DNA of 64,000 nucleotides from Mangrovimonas spongiae (GCF_003944795.1 NZ_RWBG01000004.1:186001-250000); one strand, 5' to 3'; counted from the stretch's first letter, positions 26,237 to 35,889 are shown. The notes: generated by a model not told the origin, from the sequence alone. Translations and numbers: made by a program.

Positions 26237-28353
26237 TCAATTAAAATTTCCAAAATTTTAATTGCCGCATCACTAATTTTAGTGCCAGGACCAAAAACAG
26301 CTACAGCACCAGCATCAAATAAATATTGATAATCTTGTTTTGGAATTACCCCACCAACAATAACCATAATATCCTCACGTCCATATTTTTTTAATTCTTC
26401 AATAACTTGAGGAACTAAGGTTTTATGACCAGCAGCCAACGATGATACGCCTAAAATATGTACATCATTTTCCACCGCTTGTTTGGCAGCCTCTTGAGGT
26501 GTTTGAAATAAAGGACCAATATCAACATCAAAACCTACATCGGCATAACCAGTAGCGACAACTTTTGCACCACGGTCGTGACCATCTTGCCCCATTTTAG
26601 CAATCATAATACGTGGTCTTCTACCATCTTGTTCTGCAAATTTATCGGCTAATTCTTTTGCTTTTTTAAAGGAATCGTCGTCTTTTACTTCTTTACTGTA
26701 CACACCTGAAAATGATTTTATTTGTGCTTTATAACGACCAAAAACGGTTTCTAAAGCACTACTTATTTCTCCTAATGTAGCTCTATTTCTTGCTGCATCT
26801 ACAGCTAAAGCTAATAAATTTTCTTGTCCACTTTTAGCAGCTTCGGTTAATTTTTTAAGTGAAGACGTTACTTTTTCTGAACTTCTTTCAACTTTTAACT
26901 TGTTTAAGCGCTCTATTTGTTGGCGTCTTACAGTTTGGTTATCTACCTCTAATATTTGTAGCGGATCTTCTTCGTCTAAACGGTATTTGTTTACTCCAAC
27001 AATAACATCTTTTCCAGAGTCTATGCGGGCTTGTTTTCTAGCGGCAGCTTCTTCTATTCTTAGTTTTGGTATTCCAGCTTCGATAGCCTTTGTCATGCCA
27101 CCTAATTCTTCAACTTCTTCAATAAGTGTCCATGCTTTTTGGGCGATATCGTGTGTTAATTTTTCAACATAGTAGCTACCAGCCCAAGGATCGACAGTTT
27201 TGGTAATTTGTGTTTCTTCTTGTAGATAAATTTGAGTATTTCTAGCTATTCTTGCTGAAAAATCGGTTGGTAATGCAATGGCTTCGTCCAAAGCATTAGT
27301 ATGTAAGCTTTGTGTGCCACCAAAAGCAGCAGCAGCAGCTTCGATACATGTTCTAGCCACATTGTTAAATGGATCTTGTTCCGTTAAACTCCAACCACTA
27401 GTTTGACAATGTGTTCTTAAGGCTAAAGATTTAGGGTTTTTAGGATTAAACTGCTTAACTAGTTTTGCCCAAAGCATTCTACCAGCTCTCATTTTAGCAA
27501 TTTCCATAAAATGATTCATGCCAATAGCCCAGAAAAAGGATAGACGAGGCGCAAACGAATCGATATCCATTCCTGCTTTAAGCCCTGTTTTAATGTATTC
27601 TAATCCATCGGCAAGGGTGTAAGCTAGTTCTATATCGCATGTAGCTCCAGCTTCTTGCATGTGGTAGCCCGAAATACTAATACTGTTAAATCGGGGCATA
27701 TTTTTACTAGTAAATTCAAAAATATCTGAAATAATTTTCATAGAAGGAGTAGGCGGGTAGATGTATGTGTTTCTAACCATAAACTCCTTTAAAATATCAT
27801 TTTGTATGGTACCTGCTAATTGTTCTGGTTTTACACCTTGTTCCTCGGCTGCTACAATATAAAAAGCCATAATAGGCAAAACGGCGCCATTCATGGTCAT
27901 AGAAACCGACATTTTATCTAACGGAATTTGATTGAAAAGTACTTTCATATCTTCAACCGAATCTATGGCTACACCAGCTTTTCCAACATCACCAACCACG
28001 CGTTCGTGGTCGCTATCGTAACCGCGATGTGTAGCTAAATCGAAGGCCACAGATAAACCTTTTTGTCCAGCAGCAAGATTTCTTCTGTAAAAAGCATTAC
28101 TTTCTTCGGCTGTAGAAAACCCAGCATATTGCCTAATTGTCCATGGTCTTCTAACATACATGGTGCTGTAAGGACCACGTAAATTAGGAGAGATTCCTGC
28201 AACAAAGTTGAGGTGTTCTACATTTTTTATGTCGTTTTTAGAGTAAAAAGGTTTTAAACTTATTCCTTCTGCAGTGGTAAATTGCTGTTGAGTATTATTA
28301 CTATTGGAAGTAGCCTTTTTTAATGTAATATGTTGGAGGTTCTTTCTAGACAT
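26233..28353 (-). CDS. scpA: Methylmalonyl-CoA mutase, large (catalytic) subunit
   Basis: This adenosylcobalamin enzyme interconverts succinyl-CoA and methylmalonyl-CoA. The TIM-barrel domain (about 40-560) carries [33 protein letters not shown], and [15 protein letters not shown]. The C-terminal B12 domain has [11 protein letters not shown] near 595, whose His is the lower cobalt ligand, plus [13 protein letters not shown] and [10 protein letters not shown]. Length of 706 residues is normal. The gene shares a base with the stop of the upstream small gene. The small subunit gene is two genes further upstream. Confidence 0.96.
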   Translation of the reverse strand: MSRKNLQHITLKKATSNSNNTQQQFTTAEGISLKPFYSKNDIKNVEHLNFVAGISPNLRGPYSTMYVRRPWTIRQYAGFSTAEESNAFYRRNLAAGQKGLSVAFDLATHRGYDSDHERVVGDVGKAGVAIDSVEDMKVLFNQIPLDKMSVSMTMNGAVLPIMAFYIVAAEEQGVKPEQLAGTIQNDILKEFMVRNTYIYPPTPSMKIISDIFEFTSKNMPRFNSISISGYHMQEAGATCDIELAYTLADGLEYIKTGLKAGMDIDSFAPRLSFFWAIGMNHFMEIAKMRAGRMLWAKLVKQFNPKNPKSLALRTHCQTSGWSLTEQDPFNNVARTCIEAAAAAFGGTQSLHTNALDEAIALPTDFSARIARNTQIYLQEETQITKTVDPWAGSYYVEKLTHDIAQKAWTLIEEVEELGGMTKAIEAGIPKLRIEEAAARKQARIDSGKDVIVGVNKYRLDEEDPLQILEVDNQTVRRQQIERLNKLKVERSSEKVTSSLKKLTEAAKSGQENLLALAVDAARNRATLGEISSALETVFGRYKAQIKSFSGVYSKEVKDDDSFKKAKELADKFAEQDGRRPRIMIAKMGQDGHDRGAKVVATGYADVGFDVDIGPLFQTPQEAAKQAVENDVHILGVSSLAAGHKTLVPQVIEELKKYGREDIMVIVGGVIPKQDYQYLFDAGAVAVFGPGTKISDAAIKILEILID

Positions 28354-28985
28354 TATAAAATCGTTTTTTGAATAAAAGGGTCGAAATACACATCGAAAGG
28401 TGTGGTTAGATTTATCATCACTGTTTTTTTGTTTGATGATATAATATAGGATGTATTATAAGCATCAACAGGATAATTTTCATATCTAATTTTATAAATA
28501 ACTTTAAAAAGTTGTACACCATTGCTGCTGTTATACTTTGCGGTTACTTTTTCAAAAGAAGCATTCATATTTCGGGTTTCTGCTTCGTAACGCTTTCTTA
28601 TCATACCTAAGATAAATTGTGCATCTCTTTTGTATAGAGGGGTGTAAGGAAGCGAATTTAAAGTGTAGGTTGATTTTGTTTCCTTATCGAAAAAAATATG
28701 AAAGTTCCCTTTCATAGATTTCATCATATTTAATCTATGAAGTTCATGTTTATATTCTTTTTCATCTAAAAGAGAATCTAACTCTTCTTGATAAGCAGAT
28801 AAAGAATATTTTTTGAAAACTTCTGGTAAAAAGAGCTTGATATTATCTTCACTTAAATGATGATATTTACCAAACACCTCATCGTTTTCGTTTAACTCAA
28901 CCCAACTTTTAACTTCGCTCGCTAGTTGAACACAAGAAAAGCAACAAATGAAGTAAAGTAATATGAATGGTGTTTTTTTAAACAT
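28353..28985 (-). CDS. Putative lipoprotein of unknown function between mutase genes
   Basis: A 210-residue protein with signal sequence [18 protein letters not shown] (likely lipobox Cys18). I recognise no domain. The mature part is highly charged, with a helical region near 60-90 ([20 protein letters not shown]) and strand-like segments later, ending in [10 protein letters not shown]. It overlaps the mutase large subunit start by one base (TAATG), so it is translated in coupling with it. It is exported while the mutase is cytoplasmic, so a functional link is not obvious. Confidence 0.75.
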   Translation of the reverse strand: MFKKTPFILLYFICCFSCVQLASEVKSWVELNENDEVFGKYHHLSEDNIKLFLPEVFKKYSLSAYQEELDSLLDEKEYKHELHRLNMMKSMKGNFHIFFDKETKSTYTLNSLPYTPLYKRDAQFILGMIRKRYEAETRNMNASFEKVTAKYNSSNGVQLFKVIYKIRYENYPVDAYNTSYIISSNKKTVMINLTTPFDVYFDPFIQKTIL

Positions 28986-28993
28986 GTAAGTTA

Positions 28994-29671
28994 TTAATGG
29001 TTATGGCCCGCGTGTGGATCGACACTTTTTTGGGTTTTCTTAAGCTCTTTTAAACGAGTAGCTTCATCAGAAGAATTGTTGTGTGTTTTGGTTTCATCTA
29101 TTTTTAATGGATCTACTTGTGATAGGTATGAATAATAATATTCTAAAGCAAAAAAAGCAGCTAAATATCTATCTCGACTAACAGAAGAAACTTTATATCT
29201 TAAAGGAGCACCAAAAAGTTCAGGAGTTAAACTGTTAGCGCTAATTAATGCGTTGAAAGTTGTTTGGAGATCTTTGTCTTTAAAGTTGTCCCCTAGACAA
29301 TTAAATAGTTTATGATTAAAATTAAGTGTATAACCTTCTTTCCACAAGCCTTTTTCGTTTTTCAGAACTTTTAAAATATTTACACTATGTAGTGATGCAA
29401 CGTCCTGAAACTTGATGCGGTTTGTTGAAGCGTTTCTAAAGAACATTGAGTAAGCTCTGGTTAGGTTTTTATTCTCTTTATCGTAAAAGCTAATAATGTC
29501 TTCTTCAAAAGATAATAAGGCTTCGTTATAAATTTTTGTGTCTAAACCATCACATTTTAAAGGGTTTTCTTTATCTGAATACTTATAGTCCAAAGTTACA
29601 CTTGGTTCATTTTTACAACTTAGTACGTTAAGTAATAATAAACATAATGTGATTTTAAGTAAAGATTTCAT
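28994..29671 (-). CDS. Putative lipoprotein with His-rich C-terminus
   Basis: A 225-residue lipoprotein (signal then LNVLSC, Cys19). No known domain is recognised. It is mostly helical, with LSFEEDIISFYDKENKNL near 53, a Cys pair at about 39 and 124 (KCDGLD, FNCLGDN) that may form a disulfide, and YLAAFFALEYYYSYL near 168. It ends with DPHAGHNH, a histidine-rich tail that could bind metal. It lies between the two methylmalonyl-CoA mutase subunit genes. Confidence 0.75.
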   Translation of the reverse strand: MKSLLKITLCLLLLNVLSCKNEPSVTLDYKYSDKENPLKCDGLDTKIYNEALLSFEEDIISFYDKENKNLTRAYSMFFRNASTNRIKFQDVASLHSVNILKVLKNEKGLWKEGYTLNFNHKLFNCLGDNFKDKDLQTTFNALISANSLTPELFGAPLRYKVSSVSRDRYLAAFFALEYYYSYLSQVDPLKIDETKTHNNSSDEATRLKELKKTQKSVDPHAGHNH

Positions 29672-29699
29672 AAATAAAATGGTGTTTTAAAGTGTTTAA

Positions 29700-31070
29700 T
29701 TATTCGTTTTCTAATCGGTTTTTATCTAATTTTTCAGCAAGTCGTCTTTCAATAATAGGTTCTATTAAGGTTTTTCTAGGGTTTGTTTCTACAAACGGAT
29801 TGAGTTCTAACTCATTTTTCATTTTATCGTCTGGGTTAGGATGTTTATTTGTTCCTAATAGAGTGTTTTCTCCTTTTTCAAAAGCGTCTTCTTCTTTAGA
29901 TGCTGATTCCTTAATTTTTCGCTGAATGACACCTTCTTTTAACTGGTTTAAAAAGCCGCCGGAAGACTCGATGCTTTTAAAAACCTCTAAAGCTTTTTCG
30001 GAAAGTTGATTACTAATAGTTTCTATGTAATATGTACCATCTGTTGGGTTATCAACTTTATCGAAATAACTTTCGTGCTTTAATACTAATAATTGATTTC
30101 TTGAAATACGCTCACCAAATGGATTTGTTTTATGGTAAATAGCATCGTAAGGCGTATTGTTAACAGCGTTTGCCCCACCTAAAATAGCACTCATACATTC
30201 TGTTGTGGTACGCAACATGTTGGTGTTATAATCGTAAATAGTTTTGTTGCGCTTTGTAGGAAAGGCAATAATATGGCAATTTTGATTGAAACCATACTCA
30301 CTAGCTAACGAAACATATAAATCGCGTAACGCTCTTAATTTGGCGATTTCGAAGAAGTAATTTGTGCCAACCGATACGTGAAAAATAACTTTTAGCTTTT
30401 CTTTTTCTGAAACAGAAAGTTCATCATTTAAATAATTAAAATATTCATTTAAATGTGCTAGACTGTAAGCTAATTGCTGTGTTATGTTTGCTCCTGCATT
30501 TTGATAAAGCGATAAATCAACACTTAAACAACCGCTATTTTTTACACTATTTTTAAAAGCAGTATGGTCGTCATTAAGATTATTAAACCAATTTCCTGTT
30601 TTTGCAAGGTTGTTTATAATATCGCAATTAATAAAAGTAAGATCTTTATTAGGTGCGTGTTTAAGAAGTTGATTAACGTATGCAGCGTCTAAAAACTTTA
30701 AGCTAAAGTATAACGGAACGTCTTTAGAAATATCTTTTAATAAAACCTCTATAGCAATATCTTTATTAGGAATAACAAAATGGAAGGCTTCGGTTCCTTT
30801 TGTAAGCGCTTCTAGAGCTTTTTTGTTTGTACTTTCTGGGTTTGAGACATAAAACGTTTCTAAAACATTCCATGTGGTGGCTTTTGTAGTTGATGTTTCT
30901 GGGAGCGAAGAAAATTCATCGGCATGATAAAAAGGTTTAACATCGATGCCTTCTGGGCTTTGCCATATTAAGGTGTCGTTATAATCGGCACCTTTTAAAT
31001 CAACTTGTATTTTTTGTTTCCACTCCTTTGAGGAAACGTCTTGAAAATCACTAAATAATAGTTTACTCAT
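29700..31070 (-). CDS. Methylmalonyl-CoA mutase, small subunit
   Basis: The non-catalytic partner of the mutase. The 456-residue protein aligns with the mutase barrel: WQSPEGIDVKPFYHADE near 34-50, HVSVGTNYFFEIAKLRALRDL near 230-250, NMLRTTTECMSAILGGANAVNNTPYDA near 285-310. It has no DGHDRG cobalamin motif. It is shorter than many small subunits (about 610-640), because the C-terminal B12-like domain is missing, as in other Bacteroidota. It overlaps the FtsB-like gene by 8 bases. Confidence 0.93.
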   Translation of the reverse strand: MSKLLFSDFQDVSSKEWKQKIQVDLKGADYNDTLIWQSPEGIDVKPFYHADEFSSLPETSTTKATTWNVLETFYVSNPESTNKKALEALTKGTEAFHFVIPNKDIAIEVLLKDISKDVPLYFSLKFLDAAYVNQLLKHAPNKDLTFINCDIINNLAKTGNWFNNLNDDHTAFKNSVKNSGCLSVDLSLYQNAGANITQQLAYSLAHLNEYFNYLNDELSVSEKEKLKVIFHVSVGTNYFFEIAKLRALRDLYVSLASEYGFNQNCHIIAFPTKRNKTIYDYNTNMLRTTTECMSAILGGANAVNNTPYDAIYHKTNPFGERISRNQLLVLKHESYFDKVDNPTDGTYYIETISNQLSEKALEVFKSIESSGGFLNQLKEGVIQRKIKESASKEEDAFEKGENTLLGTNKHPNPDDKMKNELELNPFVETNPRKTLIEPIIERRLAEKLDKNRLENE

Positions 31071-31389
31071 GGTTTTCTGTTTTTGCTATGCTATCTTCAT
31101 ACTCTATAATAAAAATCTCTTCATTTTCTTTTTTCATGTAGTATTTTTCTCGAGCTAATTTTTCTATGCCATTTTCTGTTTTTAGCTTTTTAATAGCTTT
31201 TTGGTCTTTAATAATTTCTTTTTGGTAGTATTTTTTTTCTTCTTCTAGTTGTTCTATATCTGAATTTAATTCGCGATGAATTAACCAAGAATTAGCATCT
31301 AAAAAAATCATCCATATACCAAATCCGATAAGGATAATAAGAAATATATTTTTAAATGGTTTAAGGTATTTTGTTTTGTTTTTAACCAT
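31063..31389 (-). CDS. Septum formation initiator family protein (FtsB/DivIC-like)
   Basis: A 108-residue single-pass membrane protein: short cytoplasmic N-terminus, a helix at about 12-30 (NIFLIILIGFGIWMIFLD), then a coiled coil (DIEQLEEEKKYYQKEIIKDQKAIKKL) and EKLAREKYYMKKENEEIFIIEY, the DivIC/FtsB signature. Such proteins join FtsL and FtsQ in the divisome. It lies between udk and the mutase small subunit, 1 base after udk. Confidence 0.9.
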   Translation of the reverse strand: MVKNKTKYLKPFKNIFLIILIGFGIWMIFLDANSWLIHRELNSDIEQLEEEKKYYQKEIIKDQKAIKKLKTENGIEKLAREKYYMKKENEEIFIIEYEDSIAKTENHE

Positions 31390-31390
31390 A

Positions 31391-31999
31391 TTAAACTAAG
31401 CGTTCGTTAATAATGGTTTTTACAATATCTATAGCAACAGTATTATATTTATTGTTAGGTATAATAATATCGGCATATTCTTTCATGGGTTCAATAAACT
31501 GTTGGTGCATAGGTTTTAATGTGTTTTGATAACGTGAAAGCACTTCGTTTATATCTCTGCCACGTTCTGCAATATCACGTTTTAGTCGTCTTATTAAGCG
31601 CTCGTCACTATCTGCATGAACAAAAATCTTGATATCGAACATATCTCTCAATTCGGGATTAGTTAAAATTAAAATCCCTTCAACAATCATAACTTTTCTA
31701 GGTTTGGTTATAATGCTGTCGCCTGTTCTATTATGTTTTACAAAAGAATATACAGGTTGTTTAATGTTGTTTCCTTTTTTTAATTCTTTTAAGTGTTCCT
31801 CTAATAGTTCAAAATCTATAGATCTGGGATGATCAAAGTTTATTTTAACACGTTCGTCATAATTTAAATGAGACGTGTCTTTATAGTAAGAATCTTGAGA
31901 TAGTATACCAACTTGTCCTTCTGGAAGTTGATCTAAAATTTGATTTACCACGGTTGTTTTCCCGCATCCAGTTCCACCTGCGATACCTATGATTAGCAT
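31391..31999 (-). CDS. udk: Uridine kinase
   Basis: Udk phosphorylates uridine and cytidine with ATP or GTP in pyrimidine salvage. Walker A is GIAGGTGCGKTTVV near 5-18. LSQDSYYKD near 33-41 and NFDHPRSIDFELLEEHL near 54-70 form the nucleoside site. MIVEGILILTNPELRD near 104-119 and KIFVHADSDERLIRRLKRDI near 123-142 follow. Length of 202 is normal. It starts the udk-FtsB-like-mutase transcript. Confidence 0.96.
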   Translation of the reverse strand: MLIIGIAGGTGCGKTTVVNQILDQLPEGQVGILSQDSYYKDTSHLNYDERVKINFDHPRSIDFELLEEHLKELKKGNNIKQPVYSFVKHNRTGDSIITKPRKVMIVEGILILTNPELRDMFDIKIFVHADSDERLIRRLKRDIAERGRDINEVLSRYQNTLKPMHQQFIEPMKEYADIIIPNNKYNTVAIDIVKTIINERLV

Positions 32000-32021
32000 A
32001 GAGAGTTATTTACATTTATTG

Positions 32022-32029
32022 CAAATTTA
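32022..32029 (-). promoter_or_regulatory. Predicted -7 element for udk
   Basis: On the minus strand TAAATTTG matches TAnnTTTG and lies 22 bases upstream of the udk ATG. No clear -33 TTG was found. Confidence 0.5.
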
Positions 32030-32047
32030 ATTATTTCAAGGGTAATT

Positions 32048-32470
32048 TTATCGTTCCATGCTTGAAACTTCGTTTACTGTAATTAAGTTATCGTTAGTAT
32101 TGCCCCATGAGTTGGTAATATAATTTAAAACATCAGCAATTTGTTTGTCACTTAAACCTAATGGAGTCATACTACCATTGTAGGTTTTACCGTTTACGGT
32201 AATCTCTCCTTGCTGTCCGTATTTTACTATTTTAATCGCTCTAGGAATATCTATCATAAGATAATCGGATTTAGCAAGAGGTGGAAATGCCTTAGGAACA
32301 CCTTCGCCATTTGCCATGTGGCAAGTAATACAGTAATTGTTGTATACTATCTTTCCATTTTCTAGGCTTGTTTTAAAGTCTGGTTTTTCTTCTAATGAGT
32401 TATTTGAAGCGGTATTTTTACAAGCTATAATTAAAAAAATAACACTTAAAAGTATGGGGTGTTTTTTCAT
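32048..32470 (-). CDS. Monoheme c-type cytochrome lipoprotein
   Basis: A 140-residue lipoprotein (lipobox FLIIAC, Cys17). The haem c motif is CITCH (Cys47, Cys50, His51) in YNNYCITCHMANGEGVPKAFPPLAKSDY, the class I pattern. The likely axial Met is in NGSMTPLGLSDKQIADVLNYI. It should sit on the outer face of the inner membrane or in the periplasm. It is a single gene; electron partners are unknown. It is smaller and distinct from the cytochrome in the nos cluster. Confidence 0.92.
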   Translation of the reverse strand: MKKHPILLSVIFLIIACKNTASNNSLEEKPDFKTSLENGKIVYNNYCITCHMANGEGVPKAFPPLAKSDYLMIDIPRAIKIVKYGQQGEITVNGKTYNGSMTPLGLSDKQIADVLNYITNSWGNTNDNLITVNEVSSMER

Positions 32471-32552
32471 TAGATTTAATAAATTTGGTAGTTAACTTAC
32501 TTTTTTTGATTAAAAATATAAATAAAATAGTTTTCTAATTAAAGAAAAGCTA

Positions 32553-32560
32553 TATATTTG
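32553..32560 (+). promoter_or_regulatory. Predicted -7 element for tRNA-Pro
   Basis: TATATTTG matches TAnnTTTG and ends 14 bases upstream of the mature tRNA 5' end. This distance suits a short 5' leader removed by RNase P. Confidence 0.6.
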
Positions 32561-32574
32561 CACTCTGAAATTTT

Positions 32575-32649
32575 CGGGGTGTAGCGTAGCCCGGTTATCG
32601 CGCCGCGTTTGGGACGCGGAGGTCGCAGGTTCGAATCCTGCCACCCCGA
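32575..32649 (+). tRNA. tRNA-Pro (TGG anticodon)
   Basis: The cloverleaf folds by eye. The acceptor stem CGGGGTG pairs with CACCCCG and is followed by discriminator A. The anticodon stem CCGCG pairs with CGCGG around the loop TTTGGGA, giving anticodon TGG (reads CCA and likely other Pro codons). The T arm contains GGTTCGAATCC. The 3' CCA is not encoded. It is a lone tRNA with its own promoter and a hairpin terminator. Confidence 0.96.
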
Positions 32650-32650
32650 C

Positions 32651-32686
32651 AAAAAAGGTTAAACTTACTAAGTTTGACCTTTTTTT
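32651..32686 (+). terminator. Intrinsic terminator after tRNA-Pro
   Basis: AAAAAAGGTTAAACTT pairs with AAGTTTGACCTTTTTT (one G-T pair) around a 3-base loop, ending in a T-tract. It starts 2 bases after the tRNA. Confidence 0.85.
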
Positions 32687-32797
32687 ATGCCTTTGCGTTA
32701 AGTTTTTCTTAATTAATTAGGATTAATAGGTTTAATTTATTGGTATTCAATATATAAATATTAGTTTCGCACAAAATTAAAATAGACATAATAATTT

Positions 32798-33226
32798 ATG
32801 AGTCAAGTAAAAGAAAACGATACGGTAAAAGTTCATTACACAGGAAAATTAAGTAACGGTCAAGTTTTTGATAGTTCATTAGAAAGAGAACCTCTAGAAG
32901 CTACCTTAGGACAAGGTATGTTGATTCCTGGTTTTGAAAAAGCCATTATCGATATGAAAGTTAACGAAAAGAAAACAGTAAGTATTCCTAAAGAGGATGC
33001 TTATGGCGAGGTAAATAAAGAGTTATTTCACGAAGTTAAAAAAGAGCAATTACCAGATAATATTGAGCCGCAAGTTGGGATGGGATTAACTTCTAGAGCA
33101 GAAGATGGTAGAGAATACCAATTTAGAATTGCTGAGGTTAATGACGATAATATTATTGTTGATGGGAACCACCCATTAGCAGGACAAGATTTAACTTTCG
33201 AATTAGAGTTAATCGAGATTAAATAA
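32798..33226 (+). CDS. FKBP-type peptidyl-prolyl isomerase, SlyD-like
   Basis: A 142-residue cytoplasmic isomerase without a signal peptide. The FKBP halves are VKVHYTGKLSNGQVFDSS near 10-27 and GQDLTFELELIEI at the end. The insert-in-flap domain runs from about 68 to 120 (AYGEVNKELFHEVKKEQLP, DDNIIVDGNHPLAGQ), as in SlyD. The His-rich nickel tail of E. coli SlyD is missing. It is a single-gene unit with a terminator. Confidence 0.94.
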   Translation: MSQVKENDTVKVHYTGKLSNGQVFDSSLEREPLEATLGQGMLIPGFEKAIIDMKVNEKKTVSIPKEDAYGEVNKELFHEVKKEQLPDNIEPQVGMGLTSRAEDGREYQFRIAEVNDDNIIVDGNHPLAGQDLTFELELIEIK

Positions 33227-33247
33227 ATATTCTCCTAATAAGATTTT

Positions 33248-33275
33248 AAAAGCCTGGAATTTTCCAGGCTTTTTT
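33248..33275 (+). terminator. Intrinsic terminator after the SlyD-like gene
   Basis: AAAAGCCTGGAA pairs with TTCCAGGCTTTT, with a 2-3 base loop and a T-rich tail. It follows the gene by about 20 bases. Confidence 0.88.
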
Positions 33276-33432
33276 GCTTTTATACAGTTCGTCCCGTAAT
33301 TTTTACAGTTGGGACAATAGGTTTTTTAAATTATTTAAAACTTTAAAACATTTGTATCATCAATAAAAAACGAACAGTTTTATTACATCAACTAAAATAG
33401 TTGTTAAATTTAGGTTTCTATAACCGCGACGC

Positions 33433-34767
33433 ATGAAAAAACATTTAAAAAATAGCATTATTGTATTTATTATAGGAACGATAGTTTTTGTAATTGGTAA
33501 CTCGCTTTCTAGAAATGGATTTCATTTTAATTCGGTAAATGATTTTTTAATCAACTTCGTGTTTTATCAAGCTTATGCTTTTTTGCTAGGCTACAGTAAT
33601 ATCTTTTATTTTCAGTTTTTAAATCAAAAAAAATGGCCTCCAAATAGTAGTATTAAACGTATTGTTATTGGTGTTGTAGGGTCTGTTGTTATAACATTAA
33701 TAGGGTTGTTTATTCTAAGAGCATTAACCGCTGTTTATTATAATGGAAATACGTTTAAAGAGTTTATTTCAAGCGAAAGTTTTAGCAACTATACCTTTGG
33801 TTTATGGATTACATTAACCATTGTTATGGTATTTCATTTAATTTATTTTTATAATGAATATCAGCAAAATAGAATTAAGGAGCAAAAAGTTATAGCAGGA
33901 ACGGCAAGCGCTAAGTTTGATGCTTTAAAAAATCAATTAGACCCGCACTTTTTATTTAATAGCTTAAATGTTCTTACCAGTTTAATTGAAGAAAATCCCG
34001 AAAGCGCCCAAAAATTTACCACAGGATTATCTAAGGTTTATAGGTATGTTTTAGAGCAAAAAAATAAGGATTTAGTAGCTGTTGATGAGGAATTAAAGTT
34101 TGCCAAAATATACATGTCTTTATTAAAAATGCGGTTTGAAGATAGTATTGTTTTTAATATTCCAGAACAAGCTAAAAACCCAGAAAGTAAAGTAGTGCCA
34201 CTATCCTTGCAGCTATTGCTAGAGAATGCCGTTAAACACAATATGGTTACCGAAAAAAAGCCACTTAATATTCATATTTATGAAGAAAATGGTCATTTAA
34301 TAGTAGAAAATAATCTTCAACCCAAACAAATAGTAAAAAAGAGTAGCGGGGTTGGTTTAAGTAATATTAAACAACGCTATGGTTTACTAACCAATAGAAA
34401 AGTAATCATCAATCAAAGAGCAGACAGTTTTGCTGTGGCAATACCTATGCTTACAAAACAAGTTTTAATCATGGAAACACAATCAACAAAACAAGAAAAT
34501 GCTTACTACAGAGCAAAAAAACGTGTAGAAGAAATAAAAGGATTTTATGGGAACTTGATTTCCTATTGTTGCGTCATCCCTTTTTTAATGTTTATTAATT
34601 ATAAAACCTATTGGGAGTTTCAATGGTTTTGGTTTCCCGCAATAGGTTGGGGAATAGGATTAATATTTCACGCCTTTGGAGTATTTGGATATGGAAAAAC
34701 TTGGGAGGAACGAAAAATTCAAGAAATTCTAGATAAAGAAAAGGAGAACAACTCAAAATGGCAATAA
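33433..34767 (+). CDS. LytS/YpdA-type sensor histidine kinase with C-terminal 2TM domain
   Basis: Residues 1-140 form four membrane helices. The His_kinase domain then shows the phosphoacceptor His172 in QLDPHFLFNSLNVL, N-box LLLENAVKHN near 260 and G-box SGVGLSNIKQRYGLL near 302. After residue 350 a separate 2TM domain follows (AYYRAKKRVEEIKGFYGNL, two helices, then GKTWEERKIQEIL). The same domain is encoded alone by the next gene. The kinase should phosphorylate the LytTR regulator 365 bases downstream. The stimulus is unknown. Confidence 0.92.
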   Translation: MKKHLKNSIIVFIIGTIVFVIGNSLSRNGFHFNSVNDFLINFVFYQAYAFLLGYSNIFYFQFLNQKKWPPNSSIKRIVIGVVGSVVITLIGLFILRALTAVYYNGNTFKEFISSESFSNYTFGLWITLTIVMVFHLIYFYNEYQQNRIKEQKVIAGTASAKFDALKNQLDPHFLFNSLNVLTSLIEENPESAQKFTTGLSKVYRYVLEQKNKDLVAVDEELKFAKIYMSLLKMRFEDSIVFNIPEQAKNPESKVVPLSLQLLLENAVKHNMVTEKKPLNIHIYEENGHLIVENNLQPKQIVKKSSGVGLSNIKQRYGLLTNRKVIINQRADSFAVAIPMLTKQVLIMETQSTKQENAYYRAKKRVEEIKGFYGNLISYCCVIPFLMFINYKTYWEFQWFWFPAIGWGIGLIFHAFGVFGYGKTWEERKIQEILDKEKENNSKWQ

Positions 34768-34769
34768 TT

Positions 34770-35087
34770 ATGAAATCGAATTTTAACGAACAACAACGTA
34801 TAGATAATGCCAGAAGACGTGTAAAAAAGTTAAAAGGCTTTTACTCTCACTTAACGATTTACATTGTTATTAATGCTTTACTCTTGATAATTAACGTTAT
34901 TTACGTAAATCCTGGCGAGTCGTTTTTTCAATGGAGTAATTTTAGTACTATGTTTTTTTGGGGAATAGGGCTCTTAGCTCATGGATTAACAGTATTTATG
35001 CCAAAATTTATAATGGGAAAAGACTGGGAAGAACGCAAAATAAAGCAGTTTATGGAACAGGAAAAGCACCATAACCGTTGGGAATAG
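34770..35087 (+). CDS. 2TM domain small membrane protein
   Basis: I chose the ATG at 34770 (MKSNFNEQQRIDNARRRVKKLKGFYSHL), which matches the family N-terminus. An in-frame ATG at 34758 would add four residues and overlap the kinase gene. The 105-residue protein has the 2TM pattern of RRVKKLKGFY, two hydrophobic helices and GKDWEERKIKQFMEQE. It repeats the C-terminal domain of the upstream kinase, so the two may interact. Function unknown. Confidence 0.88.
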   Translation: MKSNFNEQQRIDNARRRVKKLKGFYSHLTIYIVINALLLIINVIYVNPGESFFQWSNFSTMFFWGIGLLAHGLTVFMPKFIMGKDWEERKIKQFMEQEKHHNRWE

Positions 35088-35131
35088 TTATTTTGAGTGT
35101 TATATTAAAAAATGAATTCAATTAACAGACC

Positions 35132-35887
35132 ATGAAAGTTATCATTATTGAAGACGAAAAACCATCAGCAAGACGGTTGCAACGTATGTTAGAAAAACAA
35201 GCTTTAGAGGTTGAAACCATGTTGCACTCAGTAGAAGAGGCTATTAATTGGTTTCAAAATAATACGCATCCAGAACTTATTTTTTTAGATATTCAATTGA
35301 GTGATGGACTATCTTTTGAAATTTTTGAAACCGTTAATATAAAGTCGTCAATTATTTTTACAACGGCTTACGATGAGTATGCCTTGCAAGCCTTTAAGTT
35401 GAATAGCATAGATTATTTATTAAAACCAATAGATGAAGAAGAATTGGAACAAGCGATTACCAAATTTAAATCTAATTTTGATAGCAGATCTCCCATTTCT
35501 TTAGATTTCGAAGACATTAAAAAGCTTTTAGTAAATCCTATAGAACGAGAGTATAAAAAAAGGTTTTCGGTAAAAGTTGGGCAACACTTAAAACTTATAA
35601 ATGTTAGTGATATAGAGTGTGTTTTTAGTCAAAATAAAGGAACTTATTTACACACTGTTGACGGTAGAAATTATTTAATAGACGATACGTTGGAAGAGTT
35701 AGAATCTCAATTAGAACCCGATGAGTTTTATCGTGTAAATCGTACATTTTATGTAAACATTCATGCAATAAGTGATATGGTAAGCTATACCAATTCTAGG
35801 CTTCAAATAAAGTTAAATAATTATAACGAGCAGGATATTATTGTGGCCAGAGAACGTGTAAAAGATTTTAAAAGCTGGTTAGCGTAA
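35132..35887 (+). CDS. LytTR family response regulator
   Basis: The receiver domain covers residues 1-120 with IIEDEKPSARR, the phosphoacceptor Asp53 in IFLDIQLSDG, TTAYDEYALQAF and LLKPIDEEEL. A LytTR DNA-binding domain follows at about 145-250 with FSQNKGTYLHTVDGRNYLID and FYRVNRTFYVN. It is the partner of the LytS-like kinase. Target promoters cannot be identified here. Confidence 0.94.
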   Translation: MKVIIIEDEKPSARRLQRMLEKQALEVETMLHSVEEAINWFQNNTHPELIFLDIQLSDGLSFEIFETVNIKSSIIFTTAYDEYALQAFKLNSIDYLLKPIDEEELEQAITKFKSNFDSRSPISLDFEDIKKLLVNPIEREYKKRFSVKVGQHLKLINVSDIECVFSQNKGTYLHTVDGRNYLIDDTLEELESQLEPDEFYRVNRTFYVNIHAISDMVSYTNSRLQIKLNNYNEQDIIVARERVKDFKSWLA

Positions 35888-35889
35888 AG

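Larger units (their letters stand above)
32471..32797. other. 327-base gene-free stretch apart from tRNA-Pro
   Basis: This stretch holds the cytochrome c start region, a tRNA-Pro gene with promoter and hairpin terminator, and about 110 AT-rich bases before the FKBP gene. I see no further gene in it. Confidence 0.8.
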
